DNA from: Kordia antarctica
Lineage (GTDB): Bacteria; Bacteroidota; Bacteroidia; Flavobacteriales; Flavobacteriaceae
Direction of reading: 5' to 3'
Assembly (NCBI RefSeq): GCF_009901525.1
Contig: NZ_CP019288.1
Location: 2,695,501 to 2,759,500 of the forward strand
DNA: 64,000 nt
The notes beneath the pieces are model-generated. The model did no database searches and had not been told where the DNA came from. It saw nothing but the letters and a program-made list of their open reading frames with translations. Shown piece by piece: positions 8,096-16,607 of this stretch. Both the position numbers and the translations under genes were made by a program. How positions within the stretch are numbered: the stretch's first letter is position 1; the number at the start of each line of letters is the position of its first letter.

Positions 8096-9330
8096 TGGTA
8101 TCGCTTTATTTGTGGAGTCATATCCAATAGATTATCTGGTGTAAATACAGGTGATACTTTTTCTGAAAAATCAATGATATCAATAAATAAACTTCGCATT
8201 AATATGATGGTTTCAGGTGTTTTGTTTACTACATATGAAAATAGTTTTACAGGTCTGTACGGAACATCGCCAATACCATCTTTATCCAAATCGTAGCCTG
8301 TGTAACTGCTCCAATAATTATGTTGAAAAACATTGTCATTAATTTTATTATAGTACGAAACATCAAAGGAATTGTATAGAAAATTATTCTTCTCAAAAGT
8401 GTTGGCATAACACGCACCTAACACTTTGATAGCGTAGCCATTACTGATAAAATCATTGCCAGAATAGGTAACTCTATTTGATCCTTCAATATTAATGGCA
8501 ACCGTATTTTCTTCAAATACATTATCTTTAATTTCAGCATCATTTATTTCTTTTAGAAGCAACCCAAAAGCCGCCGTTCCCCAGTTTTTCTTAAACGTAT
8601 TGTGGAGCATTTTTATACGTTTTGAAAACATGACTGCAACTCCAGCTCCGTTATTTTCGAAGGTATTATTCGTATACAAATCATCATTAGAAAACATAAA
8701 ATGCAAGCCATATCGCAAGTTGTTTGTGCTTGTATTTTCATTGATAATAATATTGTCTGAAAACTCTAAGTAGATTCCATCACGGACTTTCTGAACAATG
8801 TTTTTTTCTACAAGTATATTTTTTGAATACCACAATTGAATGCCATTTCCAGAATTATATTCGTCTTGCGCGTCGCCAATAATTTTGTTATGATAGATTT
8901 TTCCATGATTGGATTTTTCAATGTAAATTCCAAAAAATAATTTTTCTAATACCACATTCTGTATGACAAAATTTTCACTTCTAACGACGCGTATTGCCGC
9001 ATGATCGCTGGTGTAACTTGTTCCTACATTGATGATAAACAATCCGTCAATGGTTACATTATCTGAAGTAATTCGTATAATTTCTCCTTTGTCTTCTCCA
9101 TCAATTACCGGAAAATTTTCACCTATAATCGTTAGTGGTTTATCTACTACGATATTGTATTCTTTGTACGTTCCTTTTCTGACCAAAATTGTATCACACA
9201 TCGTAGAAATTTCAATCGCTTCTTTGAGTGAACGAATACTACAATCCTTACAGACTTCTATGGTTTGTGCAGTTATTGAAACGCCATAGAAGAAGATAAT
9301 TGTAACCAGCAATTTTTTGAGTAGATTCAT
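8092..9330 (-). CDS. nosD: NosD, periplasmic right-handed beta-helix maturation protein
   Basis: The 412-aa protein has an N-terminal signal peptide (ending near residue 21, SITAQ) and then many short repeats of the CASH/parallel beta-helix type (for example SKNILVEKNIVQKVRDGIYL, with NN and N-I-I turns) from about 30 to 330. NosD docks with NosFY on the periplasmic side and is required for CuZ assembly. It sits 3 nt after nosL and overlaps nosF by 4 nt. Confidence 0.92.
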   Translation of the reverse strand: MNLLKKLLVTIIFFYGVSITAQTIEVCKDCSIRSLKEAIEISTMCDTILVRKGTYKEYNIVVDKPLTIIGENFPVIDGEDKGEIIRITSDNVTIDGLFIINVGTSYTSDHAAIRVVRSENFVIQNVVLEKLFFGIYIEKSNHGKIYHNKIIGDAQDEYNSGNGIQLWYSKNILVEKNIVQKVRDGIYLEFSDNIIINENTSTNNLRYGLHFMFSNDDLYTNNTFENNGAGVAVMFSKRIKMLHNTFKKNWGTAAFGLLLKEINDAEIKDNVFEENTVAINIEGSNRVTYSGNDFISNGYAIKVLGACYANTFEKNNFLYNSFDVSYYNKINDNVFQHNYWSSYTGYDLDKDGIGDVPYRPVKLFSYVVNKTPETIILMRSLFIDIIDFSEKVSPVFTPDNLLDMTPQIKRYQ

Positions 9331-9333
9331 GTA

Positions 9334-9777
9334 TTACTTTTTACTTAAGTGCATTTTTAACGCTTCCCAATTATATAGTTTTCCTCCTATTTCTGATTGA
9401 ATTCTTTCAGCAGCCACACGAGTTTCAAAGGCTGTTAAATATGCGCCCATAGGACTTGGCAGATTTTCACTTATTAAAAAAGTGGCATCTTCAGTTTTAA
9501 TAAATTCCGTTGGAGCTTCATAATAATTTGTAAGTATGTTTCCTATTTGAATATCTTTGGTTTGTGCCATATAATTTAGCATACATTCGGTGGCGTCAAA
9601 TTTGAATACTTTTCCTTTGTCTGTTATGAGTTCAGATCCGTGAATTTTATCGACAATAGTCATTTTACAAAAGTGACAACCATCATTTCCATAATCTATA
9701 GCTTTAGGACTTGTATTGCAGGCATTCATCATAAAAAAGACTAAAATACCAACGGCAATTTTATTTAGATGTTTCAT
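9334..9777 (-). CDS. nosL: NosL, copper chaperone lipoprotein
   Basis: The 147-aa protein has a lipobox Cys at residue 20 (MMNAC-NTS). The NosL motif CHFCKM follows at about 34-39, with Cys and Met ligands for Cu(I), then FDATECMLNYM with another Cys/Met pair. NosL delivers copper to apo-NosZ in the periplasm. The start overlaps the stop of the upstream membrane-protein gene by 4 nt. Confidence 0.92.
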   Translation of the reverse strand: MKHLNKIAVGILVFFMMNACNTSPKAIDYGNDGCHFCKMTIVDKIHGSELITDKGKVFKFDATECMLNYMAQTKDIQIGNILTNYYEAPTEFIKTEDATFLISENLPSPMGAYLTAFETRVAAERIQSEIGGKLYNWEALKMHLSKK

Positions 9778-10388
9778 ATGCTATTTTTTGTTGATTTTTT
9801 CCCAAGAAAATAAGCAATAAGCGTAAATAGCATTCCGATTCCCATTAAGTAACCGCCCAAACGTGGATATGAATACGCATCAAAGTTTAGCAACTTTTGA
9901 TGTCCCAATAATGGTGGTTTGTAACTCATTGGCGTTCCATCTGCATTTTGAAGTTTCATAATCGCATTTGGATCTAAATTCGTTCCATAATCTATCATCC
10001 AAGCATTAAAATCATACATTCCTAAAATTCCTAAAATAGTCATGAGCACAAGCCAACCTAGAAACCAATGGTAACTTACTTTTCCAAAATAGCCTAAAAA
10101 TCCTATCAACATACCAAAAATTGCCATACTACCGATTACGAGCGGAAAGACTTTAAATTCCCACATATCAGCAGCTTTAGGAATTGTTTTCATTCCTATA
10201 TAATGATTCAAGCCATCTATGTTTTGAATATCAAATTCGTTCATTCCTTGAATACCATCTATGTAAATATTCATTCCTAGCGGTTCAGGATATTGTGGCG
10301 CGCCTAGCATAATATTCCACAAAGGAAATTTAAACAAGCCCATTAATAATAGAGCACCAAGGATCATAAGAATACTTGCTTTTTTCAT
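9774..10388 (-). CDS. Nos-cluster membrane protein of unknown function
   Basis: The 204-aa protein has four or more hydrophobic segments (about residues 7-25, 85-106, 110-130 and 175-198), with a periplasmic loop of about 60 residues between the first two. Proteins of this size sit between nosZ and nosL in many Bacteroidota clade II nos clusters. I know no assigned biochemical function. The position suggests a role in electron supply or NosZ maturation. It overlaps nosL by 4 nt, so the two are coupled. Confidence 0.65.
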   Translation of the reverse strand: MKKASILMILGALLLMGLFKFPLWNIMLGAPQYPEPLGMNIYIDGIQGMNEFDIQNIDGLNHYIGMKTIPKAADMWEFKVFPLVIGSMAIFGMLIGFLGYFGKVSYHWFLGWLVLMTILGILGMYDFNAWMIDYGTNLDPNAIMKLQNADGTPMSYKPPLLGHQKLLNFDAYSYPRLGGYLMGIGMLFTLIAYFLGKKSTKNSI

Positions 10389-10450
10389 TTTAGTAAGAGT
10401 TATTGAGATTACGCTTTTATATAAGCATTCCTATAAAAAGTGTGAGATAT

Positions 10451-10479
10451 AAGCAGGCAGCATGATAAACTGCCTGCTT
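10451..10479 (-). terminator. Intercistronic hairpin after nosZ
   Basis: AAGCAGGCAG and CTGCCTGCTT give a perfect 10-bp GC-rich stem with a 9-nt loop, 18 nt after the nosZ stop on the minus strand. The following T run is weak. It may act as a partial terminator or a 3' stabiliser that lets nosZ be made in excess over the maturation genes. Confidence 0.65.
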
Positions 10480-10496
10480 CAAACTATTAATTAGTA

Positions 10497-12455
10497 TTAG
10501 TCTTCACCAAGTGACCAACTTATTTCTATGCTAGAATCTGCAGGAGAAACTCTAACATATCCTTGCATTTCTTGATGAAGTGCCGAACAGAAATCTGTGC
10601 AATAAAATGGCCACACACCTACTTGTTTAGGTTCCCAAACAGAGGTTTTAGTTTGCCCAGGCATTACAAGTAATTCTGAACTATTCTGACCAATCATTGC
10701 AAAGCCGTGAGGAACATCAAAATCTTGTTCGTGGTTTGTGATGTGGAAATATACCTTGTCGCCAACTTTTACACCTTCGATATTATCTGGCGTAAAGTGA
10801 CTTCGTATGGTAGACATATAAACGTGTACTTCTTTTCCTTTACGTTCTACTCTAGCCTGATCTGGACTTGTTACTGCGTATGGATGTTTGTTTTCATCTA
10901 ATCGATAGATTTTTTTAGCTTTTGGCGCTAATAATTCCGCAGGAATCCCAGCAGCATAGTGTGGTTCTCCGTGCGTTGGAAAATCATATAGAAGTTCCAT
11001 TTTCTCGCCAGAGATATCATAAATTTGTGCTGAATGCTCCATTTCTGGACCAACTGGCAAGTATCTGTCTTTTGTAATTTTGTTTAATGCGACTACATAT
11101 TTACCAAAAGGTTTTCTTGAGTTTCCACCTGGAATCATTAAGTGACCTACGGAATAATAGGTAGGTTTTCTATCGATAACTTCCCAAGTTCCAAGCTTCC
11201 ATTTTACCACTTCCGAAGAGATAAAAAACGTAGTATACGCATTTCCTTTGCCATCAAATTCTGTGTGAAGCGGTCCTAAACCACCACTTTTTACAGTTCC
11301 AGCAAGTACATCTTCAAATTTTAAAATAGGAATTCCGTATGCTTCGCCATCAAACTTTTTGCCTTCTATAGCAGCAATCATTTTGTCAAATGAGTGTACT
11401 GTTAAATCCGCAGAAAGTTTTCCATTACCAATAATGTATTGTCCTGTTGGATCTACGTCGCAACCGTGAGGTGACTTTGGCGTAGGCAGAAAAAATACAG
11501 CACCAGGCACATCCAATGGATTTACCGTAAGTACTTCTTTTTTCATTGTACTTGTCGCCGTATGTGTAGATTCATCATATATGTTGTGCGCATAATTTGC
11601 TGGCACTTTTGTACCGCCACCATTGTTAACATATTCTTCAATTTTTTTCCAGTTAATGGCTGCAATAAAATCTTTATCGTTTTGAGAAGCATTCACTTCT
11701 TGTAATGTATTTGCTTCTTCTGTATTATAAGTGGTAAAGAAGAACCAACCGTGAGATTTTCCACGCCCAGGATGCGAAAGATCATAGTTGAAACCAGGCA
11801 TTATGATTTGGAATTTGATATCCATATGTCCGTGTTTTGGATCAACACTTATAAAAGATAACGCTCCTTGAAAGTTTCCTTTATATTGATTGATTGGCAT
11901 GTCACGTTGTGGAATAGGAATTGAAAATCGAGTACCTGCCACTACATATTCTGTATTTTCTGTCACAAAAGATGAACTGTGATTACCAGCACTGTTTGGT
12001 ACTTCAATAATTTCTTCTGTTTCAAAAGTGGTTAAACTGATACGTGCGATTCTAGGTGTGTTATTTCCGTTGATAAAAATCCAGCGTCCGTCTAGTTCTC
12101 CATTTGTTTGAGAAATATCTGGATGGTGAGAATCATCCCAAGGAACAAATCCGTGAGACGTTTCTAGCATAGGTTTTGTTTCTTCGGAATATCCATATCC
12201 AGACGTTGGGAATTGTGAGAATACAGGTATTTCTTTGAACATTCTACCAGAAGGTAAGCCATAAACCGTTAAGTTACCACTGTAACCACCAGACATAAAT
12301 GCATAGAATTCGTCATGTTCACCAGGAGCTACATACACTTTTTCTGCTGCGCTAGAATTTAATGCTCCGCTCGATTTACCATTGTTATTACCACAACTTG
12401 TAAGCAGTATTAAAGCAACAAGGAGTGATCCTAATTGAAATTTATATTTTTTCAT
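10497..12455 (-). CDS. nosZ: Nitrous oxide reductase NosZ, clade II (Sec-type)
   Basis: The 652-aa protein reduces N2O to N2 in the periplasm. The N-terminus is a Sec/lipoprotein-type signal (LLTSCGNNNG, Cys at about 21) without the Tat twin-arginine of clade I enzymes, which marks clade II. An N-terminal seven-bladed propeller carries the CuZ His ligands (DSHHPD, PHGCDVDP, GPLHTEFDG regions). The C-terminal cupredoxin has the CuA motif YCTDFCSALHQEM near residue 622 (two Cys, His, Met). The length is normal. The upstream cytochrome c and downstream nosLDFY complete a standard clade II cluster, so the organism can probably respire or detoxify N2O. Confidence 0.96.
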   Translation of the reverse strand: MKKYKFQLGSLLVALILLTSCGNNNGKSSGALNSSAAEKVYVAPGEHDEFYAFMSGGYSGNLTVYGLPSGRMFKEIPVFSQFPTSGYGYSEETKPMLETSHGFVPWDDSHHPDISQTNGELDGRWIFINGNNTPRIARISLTTFETEEIIEVPNSAGNHSSSFVTENTEYVVAGTRFSIPIPQRDMPINQYKGNFQGALSFISVDPKHGHMDIKFQIIMPGFNYDLSHPGRGKSHGWFFFTTYNTEEANTLQEVNASQNDKDFIAAINWKKIEEYVNNGGGTKVPANYAHNIYDESTHTATSTMKKEVLTVNPLDVPGAVFFLPTPKSPHGCDVDPTGQYIIGNGKLSADLTVHSFDKMIAAIEGKKFDGEAYGIPILKFEDVLAGTVKSGGLGPLHTEFDGKGNAYTTFFISSEVVKWKLGTWEVIDRKPTYYSVGHLMIPGGNSRKPFGKYVVALNKITKDRYLPVGPEMEHSAQIYDISGEKMELLYDFPTHGEPHYAAGIPAELLAPKAKKIYRLDENKHPYAVTSPDQARVERKGKEVHVYMSTIRSHFTPDNIEGVKVGDKVYFHITNHEQDFDVPHGFAMIGQNSSELLVMPGQTKTSVWEPKQVGVWPFYCTDFCSALHQEMQGYVRVSPADSSIEISWSLGED

Positions 12456-12483
12456 TCGTTCTTAAATTTAGTTGTTATTCGTT

Positions 12484-13056
12484 TTATTCGGGTAAAATCA
12501 CTTTATCTACGACATGCACAATACCATTTCCAGCTTTTACACTTGCAAGTATTTTTGCGCCGCCAATGTATACATCGTCTCCTTTTACTTCTACTTTTAC
12601 ATTTGTATCATCAGCTTGTCCTAGTTTTTTGAAATTCTTTAAAAAGTTTTTATCATAATTTCCTGCTGTTACATGATGTTTTAAAATAGCAGCCAATTTT
12701 TGCTTGTTTTCTGGTTTTAGTAATTCTTCTACAGTTCCGGCAGGTAAAGCATCAAAAGCAGCATTTGTAGGAGCAAATACCATTAAAGGCCCTGCATTTA
12801 CAAGTACATTTTCTAAATCTGCTGCTTGAACTGCTGCTACAAGCGTCGTGTGATCTGGCGAGTTTATAGCAATTTGCAACACATTAGGTGTAGAACTGTC
12901 GTCGTCTATAAAAGCTTGTCCTTTTTGACTTTCTGAAGCAGCTTCGGTACTTGTCTGAGTCGTCGTTGATTCTTTATTTACTTCATTTTTACAACTATAA
13001 AAAAGAACAAGAAATATAGCTACAGGAATTACTTTAAATAAATGGATGGTTTTCAT
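12484..13056 (-). CDS. Fasciclin (FAS1) domain lipoprotein
   Basis: The 190-aa protein has a lipoprotein signal (VLFYSCK, Cys at 22), a Thr/Ser/Gln linker, and one FAS1 domain (about 55-190). The domain includes MVFAPTNAAFDALP (H1 motif), ILKHHVTAG, and the closing IVHVVDKVILP. Fasciclin-domain proteins are common beside nosZ in Bacteroidota; their role there is not established. It lies 8 nt after the cytochrome c gene stop and just upstream of nosZ, clearly in the operon. Confidence 0.9.
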   Translation of the reverse strand: MKTIHLFKVIPVAIFLVLFYSCKNEVNKESTTTQTSTEAASESQKGQAFIDDDSSTPNVLQIAINSPDHTTLVAAVQAADLENVLVNAGPLMVFAPTNAAFDALPAGTVEELLKPENKQKLAAILKHHVTAGNYDKNFLKNFKKLGQADDTNVKVEVKGDDVYIGGAKILASVKAGNGIVHVVDKVILPE

Positions 13057-13063
13057 ACTGATA

Positions 13064-13564
13064 CTATTTTAAGGTTCGAAAATATTCTAGTATATCACGC
13101 GCTTGCGCTTCTGTCATATTTTGGTTTGCCATTGCAGCACCGTTAAATTCTACTAGTAAATCTTTTGCACATTGATCTTCTTCTGTCATTAACTTTGGAT
13201 CTAGAATCATATTCATAATCCATTCTGGACTTCTACGCTCCATAATTCCGGTAGGATTAGGACCTATAAAACGTTTATTGGTTTTGTGACATGCGGTACA
13301 ATTTGTTTTAAAAAGGGCAGCACCTCTTTCTGCCATTGCATCATCTATGGTAGCATCTAGCGTTAGAGATTTGACTTTCCCGACGCCTTTGTTTTCCAAC
13401 GTTATTCTTTTGGATGCTGGCACTACATCAGATTTTGGAGTTTCAGTCTTAACCTTAGTCTTAGTCTGACCAATTTTAATTGCTCCTTTTTTTTCTTCTT
13501 TTCCTCCACAGCTTATTAATAGTCCGAATGCCAAAAGGAACGTTAATTTGATTATTTTAGTCAT
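13064..13564 (-). CDS. c-type cytochrome lipoprotein of the nos operon
   Basis: The 166-aa protein has a lipobox Cys at residue 19 (LLISCGG) and one heme c site CTACH at about residue 95. A Met ligand candidate lies in the following helix region (GPNPTGIMERR or GAAMANQNM). It likely passes electrons to the CuA site of NosZ. It is the first gene of the nos operon, so the promoter lies at about 13570-13680, where an FNR-like palindrome is seen. Confidence 0.9.
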   Translation of the reverse strand: MTKIIKLTFLLAFGLLISCGGKEEKKGAIKIGQTKTKVKTETPKSDVVPASKRITLENKGVGKVKSLTLDATIDDAMAERGAALFKTNCTACHKTNKRFIGPNPTGIMERRSPEWIMNMILDPKLMTEEDQCAKDLLVEFNGAAMANQNMTEAQARDILEYFRTLK

Positions 13565-13634
13565 TATATATAGTTATTATTTATTGATACTAATTTTATT
13601 AGTTCAAATCTAGGTAAGAAAGGAAAAAGAAAAA

Positions 13635-13648
13635 ATGACATTTATCAT
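13635..13648. promoter_or_regulatory. FNR/Crp-type palindrome upstream of the nos operon
   Basis: ATGACATTTATCAT has the spacing of an FNR-type operator (nTGA-N6-TCAn) and lies 71 nt upstream of the first nos gene. Oxygen- or NO-responsive Crp/Fnr regulators bind sites of this shape upstream of nos genes. A near-identical palindrome occurs at 26540-26553. The call is from shape only. Confidence 0.4.
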
Positions 13649-13680
13649 ATAAAGGACATTTTTATAGCAAGAAATCGAGT

Positions 13681-13812
13681 GAAGAGGAAAGAATAAGTAT
13701 TTCTGATATTACTTCCGCAATAAATTCTCCGAGTGCTTTTACAGCAGTAGTTTTAAAAGCAAGGTTTTATCGTAGTAAAATAACTCAAACTTCAATTGTA
13801 AATAGACTTTGA
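13681..13812 (+). pseudogene. Relic of an Rrf2-family regulator next to the nos operon
   Basis: On the plus strand the frame from 13681 to a TGA at 13810-13812 reads RISISDITSAINSPSAFTA and then VVLKA. This matches the wing-helix stretch of Rrf2 regulators in Bacteroidota (KxIxxxIxSPxAFTAxILQ). The initiator region before it and everything after the first ~60 codons are missing or unrecognisable, and the Fe-S Cys region is absent. Rrf2 (NsrR-like) genes often sit beside clade II nos clusters. I infer a decayed divergent regulator; chance similarity over about 24 residues is possible but unlikely. Confidence 0.5.
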
Positions 13813-13904
13813 GATATTTTAAATAATTTTAATCGGACACTACTAAAAGTTTATGAAATTCGGCACAATAAAAGTAGCCACTTCAATTTTTACAAAATCC
13901 CTTA

Positions 13905-14753
13905 TTAGTTTGAGTTATTTTGACACAATTTTTTCACTTCATCTAAAACACGCTGAATCCTAATTTCTGAGATTCCGATATTTTTCATTTTCTTTGTTGC
14001 ATTCATCAGTTCCTTGACTAAAACAACATCATTTTCTATTAATTGATGCTTTTCTTTTTTATTTAATGTGGTTAATGTAGTCACAGGATATAAAGCCAAT
14101 GTGTCAATATTTGCTTTTAATCCATTGTTTTTTGGGTAATCCCAACTTAATAAAGTTAAACCAACACATTTGGCATAATTTACAGCATCTTCTGTAAATC
14201 TTGTATTAGTTACTAACCAACCTTGTTTTAAATGTGTTTTATTGTTTGAATTAGTATTCCATTGTTTTTGAATATCTAAAAATCTGGAATTAATGTATAA
14301 AGGAACTTTGACGTTGCTTGTAGCTTTGACATCCGAATGAAATTTACACTCTATAGCATATACATTTCCATCTTTTTCAGCTAAAACGTCAATTTCATGA
14401 GTCACGCATTCGCCATTTAAAATAACACTTACTTTGGTTTTATATCCTTTTTCTTTTAATAGTGCGCCAACCAATTTCTCAAATGGATATCCTGTTGGAC
14501 CCAAATCGAACAAAGCACGTTTTAGACTGTAGCGTGAAGCAGATACTTTATTGTGTTTTTTTAATAAGGAAAAAGCCTTTTTATAGATTTCGTTTGAAGA
14601 AATTCCATCAAAAATATCAGGTTGAATTCTTTTTACTATAGTTTCAACTACTTCTTTGCATGCACCAGTTGATAGCAGAGACTGTTTTAATTTTTCGAAT
14701 GAAAAAAGTTCCATCTCATCATTACTCTTTTTAATATAAACTTGTTTTTCCAT
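13905..14753 (-). CDS. ATP-cone / Mrr-like restriction endonuclease fusion
   Basis: The 282-aa protein has an N-terminal ATP-cone (about residues 3-88; YIKKSNDEMELFSFEKLKQS opening, as in ribonucleotide reductases and NrdR). A PD-(D/E)XK nuclease domain of the Mrr type follows (about 90-205): GYPFEKLVGALLKEKGYKT, then HEIDVLA and YAIECKFH supplying D and E-x-K. Proteins of this architecture are presumed nucleotide-gated DNA nucleases; the target is unknown. The protein is intact. It starts 15 nt after the stop of the OMPLA-like gene, so the two may be co-transcribed. Confidence 0.8.
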   Translation of the reverse strand: MEKQVYIKKSNDEMELFSFEKLKQSLLSTGACKEVVETIVKRIQPDIFDGISSNEIYKKAFSLLKKHNKVSASRYSLKRALFDLGPTGYPFEKLVGALLKEKGYKTKVSVILNGECVTHEIDVLAEKDGNVYAIECKFHSDVKATSNVKVPLYINSRFLDIQKQWNTNSNNKTHLKQGWLVTNTRFTEDAVNYAKCVGLTLLSWDYPKNNGLKANIDTLALYPVTTLTTLNKKEKHQLIENDVVLVKELMNATKKMKNIGISEIRIQRVLDEVKKLCQNNSN

Positions 14754-14767
14754 GCTATTTTATTGTT

Positions 14768-15661
14768 TTAAAAACGTAAAATTTCAGTCATAATTCCAAA
14801 TCGAATAATAGATAATTGGTGTTCAAAATAGATATTGTAATAGTCCATTCCATGATAAAATTGAACAAATAATCCAATATCTTCTAAAAACTTTGGATGA
14901 TAATAAAAGGTAAGACTTGCATTGAATCTATCTAAATCAAAAACATCTAAGTTGTTATAATTATCTAGCATTAGCGTTGTTTCGGCTTTTAAAGAAAAAT
15001 TAGCTCTTTTCATTTCATCATTTTTTAAAGGAAACTTAAACGATGTAAATGAATTATGCCATCTTAAACCACTATACCTACCTTTCATTTCTTGAAGCAT
15101 CCAACTTTTTGGGTGAAATTCGACGGAACTTTTAATTGTTTTTATAGCTTTAAGCCTATTACTATATGCTGTTTTAAGAAAACCAAATTCAATAAAATTA
15201 GTAGCAAAATTTCCTGATTGTAAGTTGATGCTATTTTCGTCATTATAAAAACCACCATCTTGTCCGTTGGAATAATGTGCTATTTTTCCGAACAAAACTA
15301 AGTAGTTAAGATTTTCTTCTTTATTGGCTAGATAATAAAATGAAACCTGCGGAATGTAACTTGGAGTACGCACAGGATACGAATCTTCATTATACATTCT
15401 GATGGTAATTTGAGGTGTTAACAAAGCCATTAATTTAGAATCTTTTCGCTTTCTAATAACAAATGACGGATTTACATTAGCTTCAAACATCAAGGATTCA
15501 ATATTTCCAATATCTGTTGGAAAAGTGATATAACTATCGGTTTGATTGATTAATGCTATTTTGTACAAATCCAGTTGTGGAATTGTATCCACATCCTTTT
15601 GCGAAAAAACAATAAATGTAGAACATAAAAATAAAATTAAGATGTACGTTTTTGTTTTCAT
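14768..15661 (-). CDS. Outer-membrane phospholipase A (OMPLA)-like protein
   Basis: The frame is open from 15805, but I place the start at 15661, where MKTKTYILILFLCSTFIVFSQ gives a signal peptide. That leaves 297 aa. The motif IAHYSNGQDG (about residues 126-135) matches the catalytic His-x-Ser-Asn-Gly region of OMPLA, and the rest is alternating beta strands ending in an aromatic residue (ILRF), typical of an outer-membrane barrel. OMPLA hydrolyses phospholipid acyl esters in the outer membrane. Whether this copy is active is not certain. The extra 48 codons upstream have no signal and are probably not translated. Confidence 0.65.
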   Translation of the reverse strand: MKTKTYILILFLCSTFIVFSQKDVDTIPQLDLYKIALINQTDSYITFPTDIGNIESLMFEANVNPSFVIRKRKDSKLMALLTPQITIRMYNEDSYPVRTPSYIPQVSFYYLANKEENLNYLVLFGKIAHYSNGQDGGFYNDENSINLQSGNFATNFIEFGFLKTAYSNRLKAIKTIKSSVEFHPKSWMLQEMKGRYSGLRWHNSFTSFKFPLKNDEMKRANFSLKAETTLMLDNYNNLDVFDLDRFNASLTFYYHPKFLEDIGLFVQFYHGMDYYNIYFEHQLSIIRFGIMTEILRF

Positions 15662-15925
15662 TAATTTAGGTTTCAATAACGATTTAGCACTTTTAACCTT
15701 TATTCTTAGAGCTACTTTTAATCTTTGAAATAATTCCTTTTTATTTTTTAAATTATGCTCTGTACTACTCAAATAATCTTGAATAATAGCTGATACATTA
15801 TACATATACCAAATAAAGTTTTTTAATATAAAGTATTCCTTAGATTATGTATTTTAAACTTTCGTTGAAGTACATAATCTAACATTTTTTATATCAAACT
15901 TACTCACTAAAACTTTCTTTAGTGT

Positions 15926-16209
15926 TTATTTCAATAATAAAAGCTGACTATTTTTAATGCCATTTACCCAATGCTTAACAAAAGGCTCAATCATTATGTA
16001 GTCACCACTTTTTAGGGTTTCTTTAACTCCTTTTCATTTTCAAATGTAACTTCGCCAACTACACAAACTAACAAAGCTGGTATATTTGTTATATGCTCTT
16101 TAAGTTGTCGGTTTTGCAATATTTGTAAAGCTATTGTAGTTCCTTCTCCTTTAAAAAACGGGATTGCTGAAACAGGTTTTTCTGTTGAATGATTACTTTG
16201 TAAGTTCAT
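15926..16209 (-). pseudogene. Small cupin gene, frameshifted
   Basis: The intact-looking 65-codon frame (16209 to 16012) has cupin character (Q-L-K-E-H-x-x-x-x-P-A-L-L-V-C-V-V-G-E-V-T-F) and stops after KELKKP. In the next frame, directly from the same place, the sequence continues ETLKSGDYIMIEPFVKHW and ends LLLLK, exactly the second half of a small cupin (LKxGDYxxIxPxxxHxV). One missing A in the run at about 16022-16024 explains the break. It is either a recent pseudogene or a sequencing error. It overlaps the preceding membrane-protein gene by 17 nt, so translation was coupled. Confidence 0.75.
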
Positions 16210-16603
16210 GGATTTTAGTTTTTTTAATTGTAAAATATGTAAGTAGCGTATATGTAAATGTCAAACTAATTCTAAAAATCATCGCCTTTATAGTTTTTGC
16301 TTCGTGAATTCCGCCATTATTAATGTAAAATTTTAATGTAACAAAAGCAACAACTAAAATAACCAAAGCTGTAAGTAATACCCAAAAAGTCCATTTTGCT
16401 CTTTTTATAAAACCATAAACAGCAAACAGGTATAATATGCTACAAATGAAGTTTGACCAAACTATAAATAAAACATAATTCCCTTCTTTGGCTCTAATAC
16501 CAAACCAATCAAAAATTACAGCGCTACTTAAATATAAAGTAAGTAATGCAAACAGTGCTAAAGTAATTGCACTTACCGTGTTGATAATCTTTCTAGCTTT
16601 CAT
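16193..16603 (-). CDS. Small membrane protein, four predicted helices
   Basis: The frame extends to 16693, but the ATG at 16603 (MKARKIINTVSAITLAL) begins right at the first membrane helix and lies 4 nt after the LOG gene stop, so I use it. The 136-aa protein has four hydrophobic segments with a basic C-terminus. No catalytic motif is visible. It lies between a LOG-family gene and the frameshifted cupin. Confidence 0.65.
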   Translation of the reverse strand: MKARKIINTVSAITLALFALLTLYLSSAVIFDWFGIRAKEGNYVLFIVWSNFICSILYLFAVYGFIKRAKWTFWVLLTALVILVVAFVTLKFYINNGGIHEAKTIKAMIFRISLTFTYTLLTYFTIKKTKIHELTK

Positions 16604-16607
16604 CTGA

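Noticed and set aside
15662-15805. 48 extra N-terminal codons of the OMPLA-like gene
   Set aside because: They would place a signal peptide in the middle of the chain; the ATG at 15661 is the better start.
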